A stretch of DNA of 22,685 bases from a virus. Positions 21,317 to 22,685 of this stretch are shown here, in pieces. The stretch covers positions 1 to 22,685 of IMG/VR virus record IMGVR_UViG_3300008218_002413; one strand, 5' to 3'. A program made the translations under genes and the position numbers. The first letter of the stretch is position 1; each line of letters opens with the position of its first letter. Under the pieces are notes generated by a model. The model had not been told where the DNA came from and did not search any database. It saw only the letters and a list, made by a program, of their open reading frames with translations.

Positions 21317-22685
21317 AAAAATACTTTTTTGTACAGAGGCTTCTTTCTTGCCCACCGGATATTCTGTTTATAGCAAGGAGGTTATGTCTAGATTGCACTG
21401 TATGCCTGAATTCGAGGTAGCGGAATTAGCGTGTTATATAGACGATAACAACCCATCCATTCCAAGTGTGCCTTGGAAAATATATCCCAACCAACCACTC
21501 CAAAACGGTCCCGACTGGGGTACATATCAATCGTCCCCCTCTTTTCAGTTTGGAGAATACAAATTTAATTCTGTACTACTAGACTTTATGCCTGATTTTG
21601 TAGTAGACATTAGGGACTGGTGGATGATAGAATTTGAAGCGCGTTCTCCATTCAGAGATTTGTTTCACTGGTCCATTATGCCCACTGTAGATGCATTTCC
21701 ACAAAATCCACAGTGGGTATCTACATATGCCAGTGCAAATGCCGTATTTACTTATTCAGAGTTTGGAAGAGATACACTTCTTGAGCAGTGTGACGACATA
21801 AAATATAAGGGCATTGCGTCTCCTTGTGCTAGTGCAAACTTTAAGCCCGTTACCAATAAGGTCCAACATAAGGAATCTATGGGTATCTCTGGAAATATAT
21901 TCTTAATTGGTACTGTAATGAGAAACCAAAAAAGAAAACTTTACCCTGATTTATTTAGAGTCTTTAGAAAATTTTTAGATGAAACAAAGGCTATAGACAC
22001 ATATTTATATTGCCATACTTGTTATCCAGATGTAGGATGGGACATTCCAAGATTGCTTCAAGAATTTGACTTGACTCACAGAGTTCTATTTACCTACCAA
22101 TGCAATTTGTGCCATGAGATACAACCCAACTTCTTTAAGGACTCATTTACATTTTGTAAAAAGTGTGGAAAATTTAGTAGTCACATGGCGGGCATAAATA
22201 ACAAAGTAGAAGAGGATGATTTTTGTAAAATATATAACTTATTCGATATCTATATGCAATATGCTAATAGTGAGGGATTTGGGATGCCGCAACTGGAAGC
22301 GGCTCAATGTGGAGTTCCAGTTATGTCTGTAGAATATTCCGCAATGGAATCTGTAATAAATAACATTAAGGGAATAGCACTCAAGCCGCTCGCTTTAAAT
22401 AGGGAGTGCGAAACAGGATGCTATAGGGCTGTACCCAATAACGCAGATACGATTGAGAAATTAATAGAACTATATTCTAACCTAGATGCGCTTCCTGCTA
22501 TAGGAGCTAAAATAAGAGAAAACACATTAGCCCATTATAATTGGGATAAAACAGCGCATGTGTGGGCACAACATTTTCACGAAACAAAAACTTTAGACCA
22601 TACACAAACTTGGTTATCGCCTCCTCAGATTTTTACACCTGCGACTACACCACCGCCTCAAGATATTAGTGCTACGGATCAAACA
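21303..22685 (+). CDS. GT4-type glycosyltransferase with an inserted zinc ribbon (3' end outside window)
   Basis: The frame is open from ATG 21303 (inside the end of ssb) through base 22685, giving 461 residues without a stop. The start MKKRKKILFCTEASFLPTGYS fits the first strand and Gly-rich loop of a GT-B enzyme. The C-terminal domain has FLIGTVMRNQKRK and EGFGMPQLEAAQCGVP with the E-x7-E motif (E324, E332) that binds the nucleotide-sugar donor. An unusual stretch carries C267-x-x-C270 and C285-x-x-C288, a probable zinc ribbon inserted in the domain. A Pro/Thr-rich tail follows after about 440. It probably modifies virion or cell-surface glycans, though the substrate is unknown. Confidence 0.85.
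   Translation, partial: MKKRKKILFCTEASFLPTGYSVYSKEVMSRLHCMPEFEVAELACYIDDNNPSIPSVPWKIYPNQPLQNGPDWGTYQSSPSFQFGEYKFNSVLLDFMPDFVVDIRDWWMIEFEARSPFRDLFHWSIMPTVDAFPQNPQWVSTYASANAVFTYSEFGRDTLLEQCDDIKYKGIASPCASANFKPVTNKVQHKESMGISGNIFLIGTVMRNQKRKLYPDLFRVFRKFLDETKAIDTYLYCHTCYPDVGWDIPRLLQEFDLTHRVLFTYQCNLCHEIQPNFFKDSFTFCKKCGKFSSHMAGINNKVEEDDFCKIYNLFDIYMQYANSEGFGMPQLEAAQCGVPVMSVEYSAMESVINNIKGIALKPLALNRECETGCYRAVPNNADTIEKLIELYSNLDALPAIGAKIRENTLAHYNWDKTAHVWAQHFHETKTLDHTQTWLSPPQIFTPATTPPPQDISATDQT

Overview
The window looks like part of the genome of a large lytic, tailed-type bacteriophage. All credible genes lie on the + strand, most adjacent genes overlap or lie within about 15 bases of each other, and the content is a phage replication and recombination module: PhoH, a RecA/UvsX-type recombinase, a DnaB-type helicase, a DnaG-type primase, a bacterial family-C (Pol III alpha) polymerase, SSB, dUTPase, a dNMP kinase and several small nucleases. 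TAA, TAG and TGA all serve as stops, so there is no sign of stop-codon reassignment. No tRNA, rRNA, CRISPR array or insertion sequence was seen.

Layout. (1) Bases 1-3026: the tail end of an unidentified, possibly virion structural, gene, followed by two tandem DUF1501 proteins with twin-arginine-type N termini. DUF1501 proteins are common in Planctomycetota and related bacteria, so a planctomycete-like host is a reasonable inference, but it is not proven. (2) 3027-3115: the largest non-coding gap, with a possible terminator. (3) 3116-6749: a secreted Cys-rich protein, PhoH, a small membrane protein, an FmdB-type zinc ribbon, a gene that seems to start at ATT, an HTH protein and several unknowns. 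(4) 6730-10618: recombination and nucleotide genes (UvsX-like recombinase, Vsr/DUF559-like nuclease, a possible recombination accessory protein, dUTPase, SNase-like nuclease) with small unknowns. (5) 10606-14933: helicase, primase, dNMP kinase and a Cas4/RecB-type nuclease with four cysteines. (6) 14952-16896: a 2OG-Fe dioxygenase, an FkbM methyltransferase, a PD-(D/E)XK nuclease and a 58-aa unknown. (7) 16898-20922: a Pol III alpha subunit split into two genes, with a 79-aa ORF and a DnaQ-like proofreading exonuclease between the halves. (8) 20972-22685: SSB, then a GT4-type glycosyltransferase that runs off the window.

How the genes fit together: the helicase, primase, two-piece polymerase, separate proofreading exonuclease and SSB form most of a replisome, although no sliding clamp or clamp loader is encoded here. 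The recombinase and nucleases would handle recombination-dependent replication and DNA end processing. dUTPase and the dNMP kinase feed the nucleotide pool. The most unusual points are the split polymerase with its exonuclease placed in the gap, the paired exported DUF1501 proteins in a phage genome, and a compact gene with a non-canonical ATT start. Functional names come from motifs recognised by eye; no database search was run.
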